Of a stretch of DNA of 64,000 nt, positions 43,681-51,752 are shown piece after piece. The notes beneath the pieces are model-generated. The model did no database searches. It was not told the DNA's origin and was given only the letters and a program-made list of their open reading frames with translations. Within the stretch, counting starts at the first letter, position 1. Each line of letters begins with the position of its first letter. The DNA lies in NCBI GenBank assembly GCA_042568205.1, contig JBHPJE010000004.1, forward strand, positions 18,044 through 82,043, given 5' to 3'. Position numbers and translations under genes: made by a program. The DNA is from JAUVDZ01 sp042568205 (GTDB lineage Bacteria > Patescibacteriota > Gracilibacteria > UBA1369 > PNNO01).

Positions 43681-44091
43681 ATGCCTCCAAAACCTCACAA
43701 AAGAAGCAAAATCTCAATTGTTAGATTCATTTATTTGTATCTGATCAGCGCAATAACATTTATTGTTTTTCTCATTGGAGCAGTGACAATCGTTGATCAA
43801 GGTTTAAAATCTTTTGTATTTGGAGTTGAAGAATATGACTACAACAGACCAGTTCCGGTAATGATCGATTGTGAAAGATATGTTAGTCTTGATGATGAAT
43901 CATATGAAAATTGTTTAAAAAAAGTTGAATTAATAGACGAAATAGGAGAACCAGAAAAATCAATATTCACAAACGAAGCAAGAAAAAGACTTTCAATCGG
44001 AGTTGCACAAGTATTAGTTGCATTCCCTTTATGGATTTTCCACTGGGGAATAATTGAAAGAGATCGAAAGAAAAAATATCCTAAAAAATAA
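43681..44091 (+). CDS. Two-helix membrane protein inserted between rplK and rplA
   Basis: This 136-residue protein has a basic N-terminus (MPPKPHKRSK), a hydrophobic helix at about 12-38 (RFIYLYLISAITFIVFLIGAV), a polar loop with two Cys, and a second helix at about 108-123 (VAQVLVAFPLWIFHWGII) followed by a basic tail. The first helix has the look of DUF5671-type membrane segments, but I am not sure of the family. It sits 11 bp after rplK and 56 bp before rplA, splitting a gene pair that is adjacent in most bacteria. Confidence 0.7.
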   Translation: MPPKPHKRSKISIVRFIYLYLISAITFIVFLIGAVTIVDQGLKSFVFGVEEYDYNRPVPVMIDCERYVSLDDESYENCLKKVELIDEIGEPEKSIFTNEARKRLSIGVAQVLVAFPLWIFHWGIIERDRKKKYPKK

Positions 44092-44100
44092 TTTATTTCT

Positions 44101-44134
44101 AGTGGGAGAGCATTTTACTGCTCGTTTACCACTT
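44101..44134 (+). promoter_or_regulatory. L1-binding autoregulatory leader of rplA
   Basis: The RNA would fold as AGTGG/CCACT (44101-44105 with 44129-44133) and GAGCA/TGCTC (44108-44112 with 44119-44123), separated by an asymmetric internal loop GA opposite GTTTA. The combination GUGGGAG...UUUACCAC copies the L1 site of 23S rRNA helices 76-77 (GGUGGGAGG...AAAUACCACC). It lies 14 nt before the rplA start codon, the expected place for feedback translational repression by L1. Confidence 0.75.
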
Positions 44135-44147
44135 AACCACATACACT

Positions 44148-44840
44148 ATGAGACGTAGCAAAAACTACAAAGCAGCAAAGGAACTGCTAAAAGACAAAGA
44201 GTTTTACACACTCGATGAAGCTTTAAAAATCCTTTTAGAATCAGCGAAAACCAAGTTCGATGGTTCTTGTGAAATTCATATGAATCTTGGAATTGATCCA
44301 AAACAAGCTGAACAAGCTTTAAGAGGAACTATGAATTTACCTCATGGAACAGGTAAGACTGTAAAAGTTGCAGCTTTTGTTCCAGATGACAAAGTAAAAG
44401 AATGTAAAGATGCAGGTGCAGTTGAGGCTGGTGCTGAAGATTTAATTGAAAAAGTAAGTAAAGGATGGCTAGATTTTGACATTGCTGTTGCTACTCCAGA
44501 AATGATGAAACAAATTGGTAAAGTTGCTAAAACACTTGGTCAAAAAGGGCTTATGCCTAATCCAAAATCAGGCACAGTTACTCCAGAACCAGGTAAAATT
44601 ATTGGAGAATTAATGAAAGGTAAGATCGAATACAGAAACGACAAACTTTCAAATCTTCACAATACTTTTGGTAAAGTTTCTTTTGGAGAAGCAAAGCTAA
44701 AAGAAAATCTTGATGCATACATTAAAGCAATTGTTGATGTAAAACCATCTGGATTAAAAGGAGCTTATATCAAATCAGTTACTCTAACTTCAACAATGGG
44801 TCCTGGAATTCATATTGATTTAGCAGAGGTAACTAGATAG
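44148..44840 (+). CDS. rplA: 50S ribosomal protein L1
   Basis: This 230-residue protein of normal length has FDGSCEIHMNLGIDPKQAEQALRGTMNLPHGTGK near the N-terminus, the domain II region with ATPEMMKQIGKVAKTLGQKGLMPNPKSGTV, and the terminal STMGPGIHID. L1 forms the stalk that moves deacylated tRNA and represses its own mRNA. A candidate L1 site lies just upstream. rplJ and rplL do not follow; a terminator does. Confidence 0.97.
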   Translation: MRRSKNYKAAKELLKDKEFYTLDEALKILLESAKTKFDGSCEIHMNLGIDPKQAEQALRGTMNLPHGTGKTVKVAAFVPDDKVKECKDAGAVEAGAEDLIEKVSKGWLDFDIAVATPEMMKQIGKVAKTLGQKGLMPNPKSGTVTPEPGKIIGELMKGKIEYRNDKLSNLHNTFGKVSFGEAKLKENLDAYIKAIVDVKPSGLKGAYIKSVTLTSTMGPGIHIDLAEVTR

Positions 44841-44870
44841 TTGTCAAATTTTAGAAATTTTCAAATTTTG

Positions 44871-44898
44871 AAAAGTCGCGAAATGCGGCTTTTCTTTT
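44871..44898 (+). terminator. Terminator of the secE-rplA operon
   Basis: The stem AAAAGTCGC (44871-44879) pairs with GCGGCTTTT (44885-44893) with one G-U pair and a 5-nt loop, followed by CTTTT. It lies 30 bp after the rplA stop. Confidence 0.75.
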
Positions 44899-44903
44899 GC
44901 TTA

Positions 44904-44941
44904 AATATGCGATGAGCGAAGCAAATCGGATAGTTAAGTAC
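44904..44941 (+). repeat. Dispersed 38-bp element, copy B
   Basis: This matches copy A (21438-21475, minus) at 35 of 38 positions and follows the rplA terminator. In the matching frame it encodes YAMSEANRIVKY, inside an open stretch (44855 to TAA 44975-44977) that reads FEKSRNAAFLLLKYAMSEAN and continues to LLLATLAE. The upstream part aligns loosely with copy A at the peptide level (FE.S...AA...L.YAMS). No start codon or gene-like context is obvious, so it is probably a remnant or mobile-type element. Confidence 0.7.
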
Positions 44942-44982
44942 GACGGAGTGTTACTTCTAGCCACCCTAGCCGAATAACTTTT

Positions 44983-45945
44983 TTATACAACTACTGCCTG
45001 AGAAGGCTTATTCTCCTCCTCCAATTCCAATGCCTTATCTAAAGCTTTTAAAGCAACTTCTAACTGCTTATCATCAGGTTCTTTTGTAGTGAGTTTTTGA
45101 AACCAAAGGCCTGGAGCAATCGCCCAATTAATAAATTTATTGTCAGTATGCTTTGCACTCCACTTAAGAAATTCGTAAGAAATCCCTGCAATTAAAGGTA
45201 AAAATGCGAGCCTACGAGCAAAGTGCATTAAAAAGTCAGGATCTCGAGGTAGCATTGTGTATGTAAGAATACTGATCATAAATACAATAAGAATAAAACT
45301 TGTTCCACATCGTGGGTGGAATCTAGATTGTTTTTTAGCATGTTCAACTTCTAAAGGAAGCCCTTTTTCATATGTATAAATCGACTTATGTTCTGCTCCG
45401 TGATATTCAAATACTCTTCTAATGCTTGGCATGAGAGTTAAAATTGCAATATAAGCAATGAAAAATGAAGTTTTTAAAACACCATCAATAACATTGTAGT
45501 AAAAAGATTGCCTTAATGGTTCATACATTCCTGAAATCCAGTCTGTTATCCATAAAGGTAAAAATTTAAATAAAAATAAACTAAGTCCAATGGCAAAAAC
45601 AAAGGAAAAACCGAACATCAATTTCTCAGCAAATTGTGCTTTTTTTGATTTATCTTCTCTTTTGATTCCTTCTTCTTCCTCAATCATTACATTTGCAGAG
45701 TAATTCAAAGCTTTCATTCCAACAATCATCATCTCAAAAAGCCCTACCACTCCCCTAACCAAAGGCCATCCTAATACTTTAATTTTCTTAGTAATAGACT
45801 TAAAAGGATCATCTTTAAGCTCAATTCCACCGCTTTCTTTACGTACAGCAACAGTAATAAAATCATTTGATCTCATCATTACACCTTCGATCACAGCTTG
45901 ACCTCCAACAGCGAAATCGATTTTCTTCCCGTCTTTTGTTTCCAT
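44983..45945 (-). CDS. DUF1385 membrane protein
   Basis: This 320-residue protein has the family hallmark near the N-terminus (VGGQAVIEGVMMRS), the segment GWPLVRGVVGLFEMM, several membrane helices (about 108-135, 150-172, 212-232, 240-262), and EYHGAEHKSIYTYEKG and SRFHPRCGTSFILIV in the middle, all typical of DUF1385 (YqhQ-like) proteins. The His/Cys-rich motifs suggest metal binding; function is not established. A near-consensus promoter lies upstream, overlapping that of dut. Confidence 0.92.
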   Translation of the reverse strand: METKDGKKIDFAVGGQAVIEGVMMRSNDFITVAVRKESGGIELKDDPFKSITKKIKVLGWPLVRGVVGLFEMMIVGMKALNYSANVMIEEEEGIKREDKSKKAQFAEKLMFGFSFVFAIGLSLFLFKFLPLWITDWISGMYEPLRQSFYYNVIDGVLKTSFFIAYIAILTLMPSIRRVFEYHGAEHKSIYTYEKGLPLEVEHAKKQSRFHPRCGTSFILIVFMISILTYTMLPRDPDFLMHFARRLAFLPLIAGISYEFLKWSAKHTDNKFINWAIAPGLWFQKLTTKEPDDKQLEVALKALDKALELEEENKPSQAVVV

Positions 45946-45959
45946 ATATATTTTATTAT

Positions 45960-45987
45960 TTGACTACAAACAGTGTTTTATTATACC
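45960..45987 (+). promoter_or_regulatory. Promoter for dut-tmk
   Basis: TTGACT (45960-45965) and TATACC (45982-45987) are spaced by 16 bp, placing transcription start near 45994, 24 nt before ATG 46018. Its -10 overlaps the -10 of the leftward promoter 45980-46008. Confidence 0.5.
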
Positions 45988-46008
45988 GTAAACACATCAT
46001 TAAATCAA
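45980..46008 (-). promoter_or_regulatory. Promoter for the DUF1385 gene
   Basis: On the minus strand TTGATT (46003-46008) and TATAAT (45980-45985) are separated by 17 bp, giving a leader of about 28 nt. Confidence 0.7.
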
Positions 46009-46017
46009 TCATGGATT

Positions 46018-46458
46018 ATGAACGATAAAGCTAAGATAAAGCGTATAGATACAAACTTACCGTTGCCAGTTTATGAAACTGGAGGAAGTGTAGGATTTGA
46101 TATTATTGCTCGTGAAAAAGCCGAAATCCCCCCTAAAGAAATAAAACTTATACCTGGCAATATAATTGTAGAGGTTCCTAAAGGATATATGCTAATGGTG
46201 GCTTCCAGAAGCAGTACTCCTAAGAAAAAAGGGCTTACTCCTCCGCATGGATTAGGTATAATTGACCATGATTATTGTGGAAATGAAGATGAAATTAAGA
46301 TCCAGGTATATAATTTCACTGATGAACCTGTTATAGTTGAGCGCGGTGAAAAAATCGCTCAAGGAGTATTTATAAGAATAGATAAGCTGGAATGGGAAGA
46401 AGTTGATGATATGACTAGTGATTCAAGAGGCGGCTTTGGTTCAACAGATAACAAATAA
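46018..46458 (+). CDS. dut: dUTP diphosphatase
   Basis: This 146-residue enzyme hydrolyses dUTP to dUMP, keeping uracil out of DNA and feeding thymidylate synthesis. All five trimeric dUTPase motifs are visible: GSVGFDI (about 23-29), SRSS (63-66), GIIDHDYCG (80-88), GEKIAQ (110-115) and RGGFGST (137-143). I chose ATG 46018 over the in-frame start at 45973 because the family begins here and the longer frame overlaps the promoter. It is followed after 3 bp by a thymidylate kinase gene, a sensible pairing. Confidence 0.93.
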   Translation: MNDKAKIKRIDTNLPLPVYETGGSVGFDIIAREKAEIPPKEIKLIPGNIIVEVPKGYMLMVASRSSTPKKKGLTPPHGLGIIDHDYCGNEDEIKIQVYNFTDEPVIVERGEKIAQGVFIRIDKLEWEEVDDMTSDSRGGFGSTDNK

Positions 46459-46461
46459 TAC

Positions 46462-47052
46462 ATGTTTAAAGGCAAATTTATTACATTTTACGGCATCAAT
46501 AACATTGGCAAGTCCACTCATGCCAGAATCCTTGTTGATAAGCTTAAAAAGGAAGGTTTTGACCCTGTTTATATAAAATATCCTATATATGACCTTGAAC
46601 CTACTGGTCCATATTTAAATAAGATACTTAGAGATGGCTCTCAAGCGGTTTCTGAAGAGGAATTACAGCTTTGGTTCACTATAAATAGGCATCAATTTGA
46701 AGCTGAACTCAAAAAAATGCTTATGAAAGGCAAAACAGTGATTGCTGAGGACTATATTGGCACTGGTTTAGCCTGGGGAATGACTAAAGGATGCGACGAA
46801 GAGTGGCTTGAGCAGATAAACAGGTACTTAATAAGATCGGATATGGCTATTTTAATTGATGGTGAACGCACGAAACAGGCTATAGAGAAGGGACATATCC
46901 ACGAAACTAATGATAATTTGATGCGAAAAGCGCGTGAATCGCACATGCATATCGCAAAAAAGTATGCTTGGTACATAATAAAACTTCAGGAAAAGAAGGA
47001 AGATACCGCAAAATTAGTTTGGGAAGGTGTCAAAGAGTATTTTGAATACTAA
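46462..47052 (+). CDS. tmk: Thymidylate kinase-like protein
   Basis: This 196-residue P-loop kinase has Walker A GINNIGKST (residues 11-19), a dTMP-kinase-like KYPIYDLEPTGPYLNKILRDG stretch, and VIAEDYIGTGLAWG in place of the usual DR(Y/H) segment. The lid region (about 145-160) carries Arg residues. The family is clearly NMP kinase of the Tmk type. The atypical catalytic segment leaves open a different nucleotide specificity. Neighbouring dut supports a role in dTTP supply. Confidence 0.85.
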   Translation: MFKGKFITFYGINNIGKSTHARILVDKLKKEGFDPVYIKYPIYDLEPTGPYLNKILRDGSQAVSEEELQLWFTINRHQFEAELKKMLMKGKTVIAEDYIGTGLAWGMTKGCDEEWLEQINRYLIRSDMAILIDGERTKQAIEKGHIHETNDNLMRKARESHMHIAKKYAWYIIKLQEKKEDTAKLVWEGVKEYFEY

Positions 47053-47053
47053 T

Positions 47054-47203
47054 CTATGAAGCAAAATAAAGCGTTATAAGCCCCATTGTCCATAGTAGGG
47101 CTATTCCACACAAGGTAATAGAAATAGCTGAAACAAGCCAAGACTGGCTATTTAGAAAGTCTACAATTCTGTATCGAGTTTTTGATTTACATTGAATTTT
47201 CAT
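47054..47203 (-). CDS. Small single-helix membrane protein
   Basis: From ATG 47203 this is a 49-residue protein with a basic head (MKIQCKSKTRYRIVD) and one strong membrane helix (about 22-47, LVSAISITLCGIALLWTMGLITLYF). Longer in-frame starts (47227, 47239) would lie at or before the predicted transcription start, so I reject them. It converges with tmk with 1 bp between stops. No family recognised. Confidence 0.6.
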   Translation of the reverse strand: MKIQCKSKTRYRIVDFLNSQSWLVSAISITLCGIALLWTMGLITLYFAS

Positions 47204-47229
47204 TTGTATTTTTGTTTTCTTCTGCATAT

Positions 47230-47258
47230 ATAATACCATATTTCAAGACAGAAGTAAA
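47230..47258 (-). promoter_or_regulatory. Promoter for small membrane protein 47054-47203
   Basis: On the minus strand TTTACT (47253-47258) and TATTAT (47230-47235) are spaced by 17 bp; predicted start is about 47223. Confidence 0.45.
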
Positions 47259-47349
47259 CCTAGGGAAGTTTTGGTGGCTAAAATGGTTTTGGTGGGTAGG
47301 TCGAATTTGGAATTTTCCTCAACATTATGCACTTTTTCCTTGCTTCGCA

Positions 47350-47378
47350 TTGACTTCTTTGCCTTTTTGTGTCATAAT
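47350..47378 (+). promoter_or_regulatory. Promoter for the tandem PAS genes
   Basis: TTGACT (47350-47355) and CATAAT (47373-47378) are separated by 17 bp. It lies 77 bp before ATG 47455 and rules out the longer open frame that begins at 47182. The region 47240-47349 holds nothing else I can identify. Confidence 0.6.
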
Positions 47379-47454
47379 ATATACGGATAATAAAGCAAAT
47401 GGTAAATCAGCAAGTTATCCGATCAAACAAAAAGGCTTATTTAAAACAAAAGAT

Positions 47455-48258
47455 ATGATGTCAACTTCAGGAACGAAAAGTAAAATGTTTACAATTGCTA
47501 CCGGTTTATTCGTAGTTAGTATGTCAACTGTACTTTTCTTGGTAAATGAAGACAAATTAGATATCCACCATGATGAAATAAAAACTTTTGTAATACAGGA
47601 AGAAGTACCTCCAACTGAAAGCGAATACCGAGAAATTATTGATAATAAAAACGATGATTTATTAGTTCTGGGCAATGATACTTCTGTTGAGTTTGCTTCA
47701 GATGAATTTACTGATAGTCTGGGATATTCAATAGAAGAAGTGCAAGATCAAAATTTCCTTACATTAGTTCACCCAAATGACATTCCTAAATTTGGAAATG
47801 CTCTTATTGAAGAAACAACTAAACAAGAAAAGAGTGATGACAGTATTGGTCCTGTTAGATTAAAAAATTCTGATGGAGATTACAAACCTTATGTGATTTC
47901 AATGAAGCAACTTGAGAATGAAGAAGGAGACAAAGTATCAACAGCTTTGGTATTAAAAAATACAGAGAAAGCAGTTGGGGATGATGATAGTGAAAATATT
48001 ATAATTGAAGAACCTAAAATTGAAGAACTTGAAATTGAAGAACCTGAAAAGGAAGAACCTGAAAAGGAAAAAAGACGGGATAAAGATGAAAGAGATATGA
48101 AAATATCTAATGAAGACAAAGAAACAGAAAAACCAAGGATTCGCGATAACGATGATCGTGAAAATGATGATCGCGATAATAACAAACGAAATAAGCTTAG
48201 CGACAGGATAAAAGAACGAGACACATCAAAACGTAGAATTAACACTAACGACAGATAA
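47455..48258 (+). CDS. Signal-anchored PAS-domain protein with charged tail
   Basis: From ATG 47455 (or 47458) this is a 267-residue protein. It has a membrane anchor (about 10-28), a short linker (HHDEIKTFVIQEE), and a PAS domain (about 58-180; YREIIDNKNDDLLVLGNDTS, LGYSIEEVQDQNFLTLVHPNDI, RLKNSDGDYKPYVISM). The tail is low-complexity, first Glu/Pro-rich (EEPKIEELEIEEPEKEEPEK) and then very rich in Lys/Arg/Asp/Asn. PAS domains bind ligands or cofactors; here it would face outside the membrane if the anchor orientation is N-in. There is no kinase or cyclase domain. The next gene is a paralogue and overlaps by 1 bp (TAATG). Confidence 0.8.
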   Translation: MMSTSGTKSKMFTIATGLFVVSMSTVLFLVNEDKLDIHHDEIKTFVIQEEVPPTESEYREIIDNKNDDLLVLGNDTSVEFASDEFTDSLGYSIEEVQDQNFLTLVHPNDIPKFGNALIEETTKQEKSDDSIGPVRLKNSDGDYKPYVISMKQLENEEGDKVSTALVLKNTEKAVGDDDSENIIIEEPKIEELEIEEPEKEEPEKEKRRDKDERDMKISNEDKETEKPRIRDNDDRENDDRDNNKRNKLSDRIKERDTSKRRINTNDR

Positions 48259-48836
48259 TGACTAATTTCTTACTGAAACAAAAAAAAGTATTCGTACTTA
48301 CATTCACATTTTTAATTATTGCGCTTACAACAGCATTTGTAGTAGGTGAAAGTAGTTTAAATGTTAATCATGATGAACTCCATACATTTATTATTTCTGA
48401 ACATGACATGGAAACAGTCCAATCAGAAGAGCATTATAGAGAGCTACTAAATAATCAAACTGATGATATTTTTATACTAAAAAACGATACAACAATTGAA
48501 TATTCTGGTGAGGAATGGAGAGAAAAATTTGGTTATTTTAGTGATGAAATTGATGGAGAAAACTTCTTTACACTTGTTCATCCAAAAGATCTTCCGTATT
48601 TTGCAAATGAAATTGTTAATCTTGTAAATACAGGAGAGAGAATTGATAACATTGGACCTTTTAGAATAAAAGATTATGAAGATGAATACTTCTTATTTAT
48701 TGCAAATGCAATCCCTCTTGTTGATGAAAAAGGGATATTGCAAAGAATTGGATTAATTTTAATTGATGTTTCAATACCTTTAGGTGGATCTAGTGGTGTG
48801 CCTACTGCATTGGCTTTTAATCCCTTTGCTTTCTAA
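48258..48836 (+). CDS. Signal-anchored PAS-domain protein, paralogue of 47455-48258
   Basis: This 192-residue protein has an N-terminal anchor (about 9-31), the linker NHDELHTFIISEHDM, and a PAS domain (about 55-175; YRELLNNQTDDIFILKNDTT, FGYFSDEIDGENFFTLVHPKDL, FRIKDYEDEYFLFI). The linker and PAS core align residue by residue with the upstream gene, so the pair arose by tandem duplication. It lacks the charged tail and ends in a short hydrophobic run (PTALAFNPFAF). It is probably part of the same surface sensor or ligand-binding unit. Confidence 0.8.
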   Translation: MTNFLLKQKKVFVLTFTFLIIALTTAFVVGESSLNVNHDELHTFIISEHDMETVQSEEHYRELLNNQTDDIFILKNDTTIEYSGEEWREKFGYFSDEIDGENFFTLVHPKDLPYFANEIVNLVNTGERIDNIGPFRIKDYEDEYFLFIANAIPLVDEKGILQRIGLILIDVSIPLGGSSGVPTALAFNPFAF

Positions 48837-48865
48837 ATGTTATAGCAGTTCGAAGTGCTTTTATG

Positions 48866-48871
48866 TATAAT
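48866..48871 (+). promoter_or_regulatory. Candidate -10 element for leuS
   Basis: TATAAT lies 30 bp before the leuS start, without a recognisable -35. The surrounding imperfect inverted repeat (AAGTGCTT...AAGCGCTT, 48855-48884) could end the upstream transcript. Confidence 0.4.
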
Positions 48872-48900
48872 TAATAAAGCGCTTATTTAACATAAAATAA

Positions 48901-51318
48901 ATGTCTTTATACGATCACACGAAAGCAGAAAAGAAATGGCAAACTAAATGGGCAAAGGACGGCCTCTACAAAACAGATTTTAATTCAAAAAAACCTACAT
49001 ATTATAATCTTGTGATGTTCCCCTACCCTTCTGGGGACAAACTTCATATAGGTCATTGGTATAATTTTGCACCTGCTGATTCCTGGGGGCGTTATAAAAA
49101 AATGAATGGTTTTAATGTTTTTGAGCCAATGGGATATGACAGTTTCGGACTTCCTGCTGAAAATTACGCTATTAAGAATGGAGTTCATCCAGCAAAAAGC
49201 ACAGAAAAGAATATTAAATATATGCGCAAGCAATTAAGTGAGATGGGTGCAATGTACAACTGGGATACTGAGGTTCAAACAAGCTCTTCTGAGTACTATA
49301 AATGGACACAGTGGATGTTTATTCAACTTTATAATAAAGGATTGGCTTATAAGAAAAAATCGCCTGTAAACTGGTGTCCAAAATGTAAAACCGTGCTTGC
49401 AAATGAGCAAGTTCATGATGGCGCTTGTGAGCGTTGCGATGCCGAAGTTACTAAAAAAGATTTAAGTCAGTGGTTTTTTAAGATTCGGGATTATGCTGAA
49501 AGGTTGCTTGATTTTGAAGGTTTAGATTGGCCAGAAAAAACAAAATTAATGCAGGAGCATTGGATTGGAAAATCTATTGGAAGTGAAATTGATTTTGAAA
49601 TTGTAGATCCTGAGACAAAAGAACCAACAGGTAAAAAAATTACTGTATTCACAACAAGAATCGACACACTTTATGGCTGTACTTACATGGTTTTAGCCCC
49701 TGAACATGAATTAGTAAAAGAAATTACAACTGATAAACATAAAGATAATGTTAAGAATTATGTTAAAAAAGCCCGCAAAGAAACTGATATTGAACGAACA
49801 GCTGAAGGTCGTGAGAAGACTGGAGTTGAAACTGGTGGATTTGCTGTAAATCCTGTGAATGGAGAGGTTGTACCAATTTGGACAGCTGATTATGTGCTGG
49901 CTTCTTATGGAACCGGGGCTGTCATGGCGGTTCCAGCGCATGATGAAAGAGATTATGAATTTGCTAAAAAGTTTAAATTAGAAATTAAAGAAGTTATAAA
50001 ACCTGCTGAAGGAAAATCTGATATTAAAAAAGAAGCATTCACACAAGATGGAAAGCTTGTGAATTCAAAAGAGTTTAATGGAAAGAAATCAAATCAAGCT
50101 CGTAAAGATATCACTCAAAAGCTTAAGAAAGCTAAAAATGGCGACTTTAAAGTTCAGTATAAATTAAGAGACTGGCTTATTTCTCGACAAAGATTTTGGG
50201 GAGCTCCAATCCCAATTATTAATTGTGAAAAGTGTGGTGAATTGCCAGTTCCTGAAAAAGATCTTCCGGTAGAATTGCCTATGGGAAAAAATATCGATTA
50301 CAAACCTAAAGGCAAATCTCCTCTTGCAACCGTGAAAAGTTTTATAAATACCAAATGTCCTAATTGTGGCAAAAAAGCTGAGCGTGAAGCCGACACTATG
50401 GATACCTTTGTATGCTCAAGTTGGTATTATTTAAGATATCCGAACGCTCACGACACTAAAGAAGCCTTTGAGAAAAAGCGAACAAATAAATGGCTTCCTG
50501 TTGATATGTATATTGGAGGTCCTGAACATGCATGTATGCATCTTTTATATGCACGTTTTATAAATAAGGTTATGAAAGATTTAGGTCATATTGATTTTGA
50601 AGAACCTTTTAAGACTTTGGTTCATCAGGGTCTTATTACAAAAGATGGAGCAAAAATGTCTAAATCTAAAGGAAATGTTGTTTCGCCTGATTCGTTTATT
50701 GATAAATATGGATCTGATATTTTCAGAATGTATCTGATGTTTATGGGTCCATTTACTGATGGTGGAGATTGGGATGATTCAGGGATTAAAGGTATTGCTC
50801 GATTTGTTGATAAATTTTTCGATCTTATTTTCACAAAAGCAAAAGTTGAAGATGAAAAGAAACTAAAAACAACTCTTCATAAAACAATTAAAAAGGTTAC
50901 TGAGGATATGAATAAATTTCAGTTCAATACTGTTGTTTCAGCATTAATGGAATTCACAAATACAGTTGGAAAAACGCGGATTGATGATCATTCTAAGAAG
51001 CTTGCAGTTCAATTAATTGCTCCTATTGCTCCTCATTTAGCTGAAGAACTTTGGGCCTACCTTGGTAATAAAAAGAGCATATTTGAGTCAAAATGGCCAG
51101 AATATGATGAAGCAATGATTGTTGAGGATGCAATTGAATTGGTTGTTCAGATTAATGGAAAAGTACGTGCGAAGGTTGAAGCTGAGGCAACAATTGATCA
51201 GGAAGGTGCAATTAAGTTAGCAAAAAATTTAAATAATATTCAAAAATATTTGCATGGTAAAAAGATCGTGAAGGAAATTTATGTTCCAGGGCGATTAGTT
51301 AATATCGTGGTGAAGTAG
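48901..51318 (+). CDS. leuS: Leucyl-tRNA synthetase
   Basis: This 805-residue class I enzyme has HIGH at residues 49-52, a zinc-type CPKC...CERC segment near 160-182, the CP1 editing domain (about 225-415, with FTTRIDTLYGCTYM and AVPAHDERDYEFA), KMSKS at 585-589, and the C-terminal anticodon-binding domain. The length is slightly shorter than E. coli (860). It charges tRNA-Leu. No Shine-Dalgarno precedes the ATG. Confidence 0.98.
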   Translation: MSLYDHTKAEKKWQTKWAKDGLYKTDFNSKKPTYYNLVMFPYPSGDKLHIGHWYNFAPADSWGRYKKMNGFNVFEPMGYDSFGLPAENYAIKNGVHPAKSTEKNIKYMRKQLSEMGAMYNWDTEVQTSSSEYYKWTQWMFIQLYNKGLAYKKKSPVNWCPKCKTVLANEQVHDGACERCDAEVTKKDLSQWFFKIRDYAERLLDFEGLDWPEKTKLMQEHWIGKSIGSEIDFEIVDPETKEPTGKKITVFTTRIDTLYGCTYMVLAPEHELVKEITTDKHKDNVKNYVKKARKETDIERTAEGREKTGVETGGFAVNPVNGEVVPIWTADYVLASYGTGAVMAVPAHDERDYEFAKKFKLEIKEVIKPAEGKSDIKKEAFTQDGKLVNSKEFNGKKSNQARKDITQKLKKAKNGDFKVQYKLRDWLISRQRFWGAPIPIINCEKCGELPVPEKDLPVELPMGKNIDYKPKGKSPLATVKSFINTKCPNCGKKAEREADTMDTFVCSSWYYLRYPNAHDTKEAFEKKRTNKWLPVDMYIGGPEHACMHLLYARFINKVMKDLGHIDFEEPFKTLVHQGLITKDGAKMSKSKGNVVSPDSFIDKYGSDIFRMYLMFMGPFTDGGDWDDSGIKGIARFVDKFFDLIFTKAKVEDEKKLKTTLHKTIKKVTEDMNKFQFNTVVSALMEFTNTVGKTRIDDHSKKLAVQLIAPIAPHLAEELWAYLGNKKSIFESKWPEYDEAMIVEDAIELVVQINGKVRAKVEAEATIDQEGAIKLAKNLNNIQKYLHGKKIVKEIYVPGRLVNIVVK

Positions 51319-51319
51319 G

Positions 51320-51745
51320 TTAACGTTCAGCAATTTTTTGACTTTTGGGAACCATTTTTGCTTTTAGAGCTTTTGTATTTCTTTTTAAAAGAACCATCAT
51401 TCTTTTAAAATTTAAAGGAAATGGATTGAATTTATTTTTAAATTTTGAAGGCAAATTAATAAATGAACAAACACCACGTTTATTAAACCAAAGTTGATAA
51501 CTAAATTGTCTAAATCCATTAACAGGAGTTTTTAAATTAATAGCTACTTCAAAATAATAACCACCTTTATCAACTTGTGTACTAACGACTGCATCACGTA
51601 CATTTTTTTGTTTTTCTAGGGCTTTATCATGAACTACAATTACACCTTTTCCTTTTGCTAAATCAAAATTATCTTTAAGGAATTTTCCAATTGAATCAAA
51701 TTGTTTTTTTGGATTCTGGCTAAGCCCAGGTAGTGTATTTGGCAT
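51320..51745 (-). CDS. Hypothetical protein
   Basis: This 141-residue basic protein has a mixed alpha/beta central part (KGVIVVHDKALEKQKNVRDAVV, GGYYFEVAINLKTPVNGFRQFSYQLWFN) and a basic C-terminus. No signal peptide or recognised domain. It is second in a two-gene leftward unit (7-bp gap after 51753-52223) and converges with leuS with 1 bp between stop codons. Confidence 0.65.
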   Translation of the reverse strand: MPNTLPGLSQNPKKQFDSIGKFLKDNFDLAKGKGVIVVHDKALEKQKNVRDAVVSTQVDKGGYYFEVAINLKTPVNGFRQFSYQLWFNKRGVCSFINLPSKFKNKFNPFPLNFKRMMVLLKRNTKALKAKMVPKSQKIAER

Positions 51746-51752
51746 TTTATTT

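Noticed and set aside
47182..47454. Longer N-terminus for the first PAS protein
   Set aside because: The extension overlaps the opposing small gene and the promoter at 47350-47378, and encodes Trp/Phe-rich non-protein-like sequence.
48855..48884. Imperfect inverted repeat before leuS as a T-box leader
   Set aside because: The intergenic region is only 64 bp, far too short for a T-box, and lacks the conserved T-box sequence.
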